Below are positions 63,898 through 64,000 of a stretch of 64,000 nucleotides of DNA, piece after piece; the stretch's first letter is position 1; each line of letters opens with the position of its first letter. This DNA comes from Hypericum androsaemum. Taxonomy: Eukaryota > Streptophyta > Magnoliopsida > Malpighiales > Hypericaceae. The DNA lies in the NCBI GenBank assembly GCA_963995505.1, contig OZ023189.1:2307155-2371154 (forward strand). The letters are read 5' to 3'. A program made the position numbers and the translations under genes. The notes beneath the pieces were generated by a model. It was not told the DNA's origin, made no database searches, and was given only the letters and a program-made list of their open reading frames with translations.

Positions 63898-64000
63898 AGT
63901 GATCCAGCTCCATTATTTTTCAACACCGAAAGTTTCCTCAGGCATCAATTCGATGCGCATGCAAGTTTCATCCTCTTGATGGTGTTGCATTGCCTTGGCC

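Larger units (their letters stand above)
55876..64000 (-). mobile_element. Minus-strand Athila-lineage Ty3/gypsy element, incomplete at the window end
   Basis: From right to left on the minus strand: pol (protease-RT linker, RT, RNase H, integrase), an ATHILA ORF-1-like gene, a long non-coding stretch, a polypurine tract and a 3' LTR. RT and pre-RT motifs (ELKELPPHLRYAFL, FGTFAYRRMPFGLCNAPATF, VFMDDFSFFG) are characteristic of Athila/Tat gypsy elements. Several in-frame stops and a frameshift inactivate it. gag, most or all of protease, and the 5' LTR lie beyond 64000. Confidence 0.9.

Overview
This window is repeat-dense, AT-rich plant nuclear DNA, almost certainly from a eudicot. The evidence is an intronless AP2/ERF gene, Ty1/copia and Ty3/gypsy elements of plant lineages (Athila, Tork/Tnt1-like, Tekay/Del-like), a Cassandra-type LTR carrying 5S rRNA sequence, a hAT-like element and Mutator-like elements, one with a plant mobile domain gene. 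I could not determine the species. The only convincing intact host gene is the ERF gene at 23651-24109 (minus). Nearly everything else is transposable elements, many nested, with target-site duplications (TSDs) that let the insertion order be read.

Layout. 1-194: end of a Cassandra-like LTR. 1781-2502: solo LTR (TSD AATAC). 2824-3053 and 7643-7700: one repeat copy split by a 4.6-kb minus-strand copia relic (3054-7642, TSD CGGAC); a second, unsplit copy lies at 9331-9640. 8539-9223: hAT-like element. 10257-14490: decayed minus-strand gypsy. 14802-21226: almost complete copia element, here Copia-A (TSD TTTTG). 21580-22400: LINE tail. 22855-24300: short signal-peptide ORF and the ERF gene. 27395-35229: second almost complete copia element, Copia-B (TSD CATAT), inside an older LTR. 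36088-41281: minus-strand Tork-like copia containing a solo gypsy LTR (TSD TGATG). 42740-43719: minisatellite and a five-copy array of about 177 bp. 43751-45105: MULE with about 275-bp inverted ends and captured coding fragments. 45427-46258 plus 55489-55528: solo LTR related to Copia-B, split by a 9.2-kb MULE (46259-55479). 55876-64000: minus-strand Athila element that runs off the window.

Most notable signals. (1) Copia-A and Copia-B lack a normal initiator-Met tRNA primer site. In each, the 15 nt starting two bases after the 5' LTR are perfectly complementary to a segment inside the same LTR, about 230-240 bp downstream of the TATA box. The two elements use unrelated 15-mers, so the pairing is conserved while the sequence is not, which suggests self-priming or a conserved fold-back. 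(2) The two elements also share long conserved blocks in their 3' untranslated regions although their LTRs are mostly different. (3) The 9.2-kb MULE carries a C-terminal MURA transposase remnant, two unrecognised small genes, an intron-containing gene with two OB-fold-like modules resembling HROB, and a plant mobile domain gene on the opposite strand.

Limits: all calls come from reading sequence and translations. No database search, alignment score or expression data was available. Lineage names and OB-fold/HROB similarity are family recognition, and boundaries without TSDs are approximate.
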